A stretch of DNA of 6,302 nt. Origin: an uncultured Opitutia bacterium. Its GTDB lineage: Bacteria; Verrucomicrobiota; Verrucomicrobiia; Opitutales; UBA953. The stretch lies in NCBI GenBank assembly GCA_937875975.1, contig CALEEU010000383.1, positions 1 to 6,302 on the forward strand, in the 5' to 3' direction. A model generated the notes under the pieces. It saw only the letters and a list, made by a program, of their open reading frames with translations, was not told the DNA's origin and made no database searches. The position numbers and the translations under genes are program-made. Positions 6,160 through 6,302 of this stretch are shown piece after piece (the first letter of the stretch is position 1; every line of letters starts with the position of its first letter).

Positions 6160-6302
6160 ATGTTCGGCGGAAAATGCCCCTTCGGCCACAAGCCGTCCGA
6201 CCCCTTCAAGGACAAGCGGGAGGCGGGACCGGTCGCGCGCTTTGAATTCCAAGGCGAGCAGATCCCGATGATCCTGCGTCACGCCGAAGTCCGCCAAGCG
6301 GC
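6160..6302 (+). CDS. Probable cytochrome P450, N-terminal fragment (runs off window)
   Basis: Forty-seven codons are visible, starting MFGGKCPFGHK, and open to the window end. The stretch REAGPVARFEFQ...PMILRHAEVRQA matches the usual start of bacterial P450s: a 'GPV' strand, then a beta-strand and a 'RH.EVR.A' helix B segment. P450s are haem-thiolate monooxygenases needing a ferredoxin or other electron donor. The haem-cysteine motif and I-helix lie beyond the window, so the call rests on a short N-terminus. There is no signal peptide, so it should act in the cytoplasm, unlike the exported proteins upstream. The ATG follows the esterase stop by only 4 nt, supporting membership in the same operon. 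No strong ribosome-binding site is seen. In marine glycan degraders some P450s demethylate O-methyl sugars, which is one possible role. Confidence 0.55.
   Translation, partial: MFGGKCPFGHKPSDPFKDKREAGPVARFEFQGEQIPMILRHAEVRQA

Noticed and set aside
1..6302. tRNA, rRNA, CRISPR, insertion sequence, attachment site or riboswitch
   Set aside because: I looked for these and saw no regularly spaced repeats, transposase-like sequence or structured RNA motif; almost the whole window is coding.

Overview
The window is strongly GC-rich, with G or C at most third codon positions. It carries a gene set typical of the PVC group of bacteria, most likely Verrucomicrobiota (an Opitutae-like lineage is my guess) and less likely Planctomycetota. 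The best lineage marker is the second gene, a 'PVC-type' putative membrane-bound dehydrogenase fused to a cytochrome c domain, a family largely confined to this superphylum. Everything recognisable lies on the plus strand. The long minus-strand open frames are composition shadows.

Layout. Positions 1-815 hold the 3' part of a sialate O-acetylesterase-like SGNH esterase. The first ~50 bases carry plausible family sequence in a different frame from the rest, so the gene appears to be broken by a one-base shift in a C-run near 45-57. Positions 816-898 are a short intergenic gap with two adjacent perfect hairpins. From 899 onward four genes are packed head to tail: a secreted dehydrogenase/HEAT/cytochrome c protein (899-3457), a formylglycine-type sulfatase (3454-5034), a second, different SASA-type esterase (5031-6155), and the first 47 codons of a probable cytochrome P450 (6160 to the window end). 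Two of the junctions are ATGA stop/start overlaps and the third gap is 4 nt, so this looks like one operon with translational coupling. Shine-Dalgarno sequences are weak or absent.

Working interpretation (inference). The locus looks like a module for removing substituents from a complex glycan. Two esterases could remove O-acyl groups, a sulfatase could remove sulfate, and a PVC dehydrogenase with its own haem could oxidise a released sugar or alcohol outside the cytoplasm. A cytoplasmic P450 could act on O-methyl groups or on another catabolite. The first four proteins are exported or belong to exported families; the P450 has no signal peptide. No glycoside hydrolase, polysaccharide lyase, transporter, regulator, tRNA, rRNA, CRISPR array or mobile element is visible, so the actual substrate cannot be read from this window.
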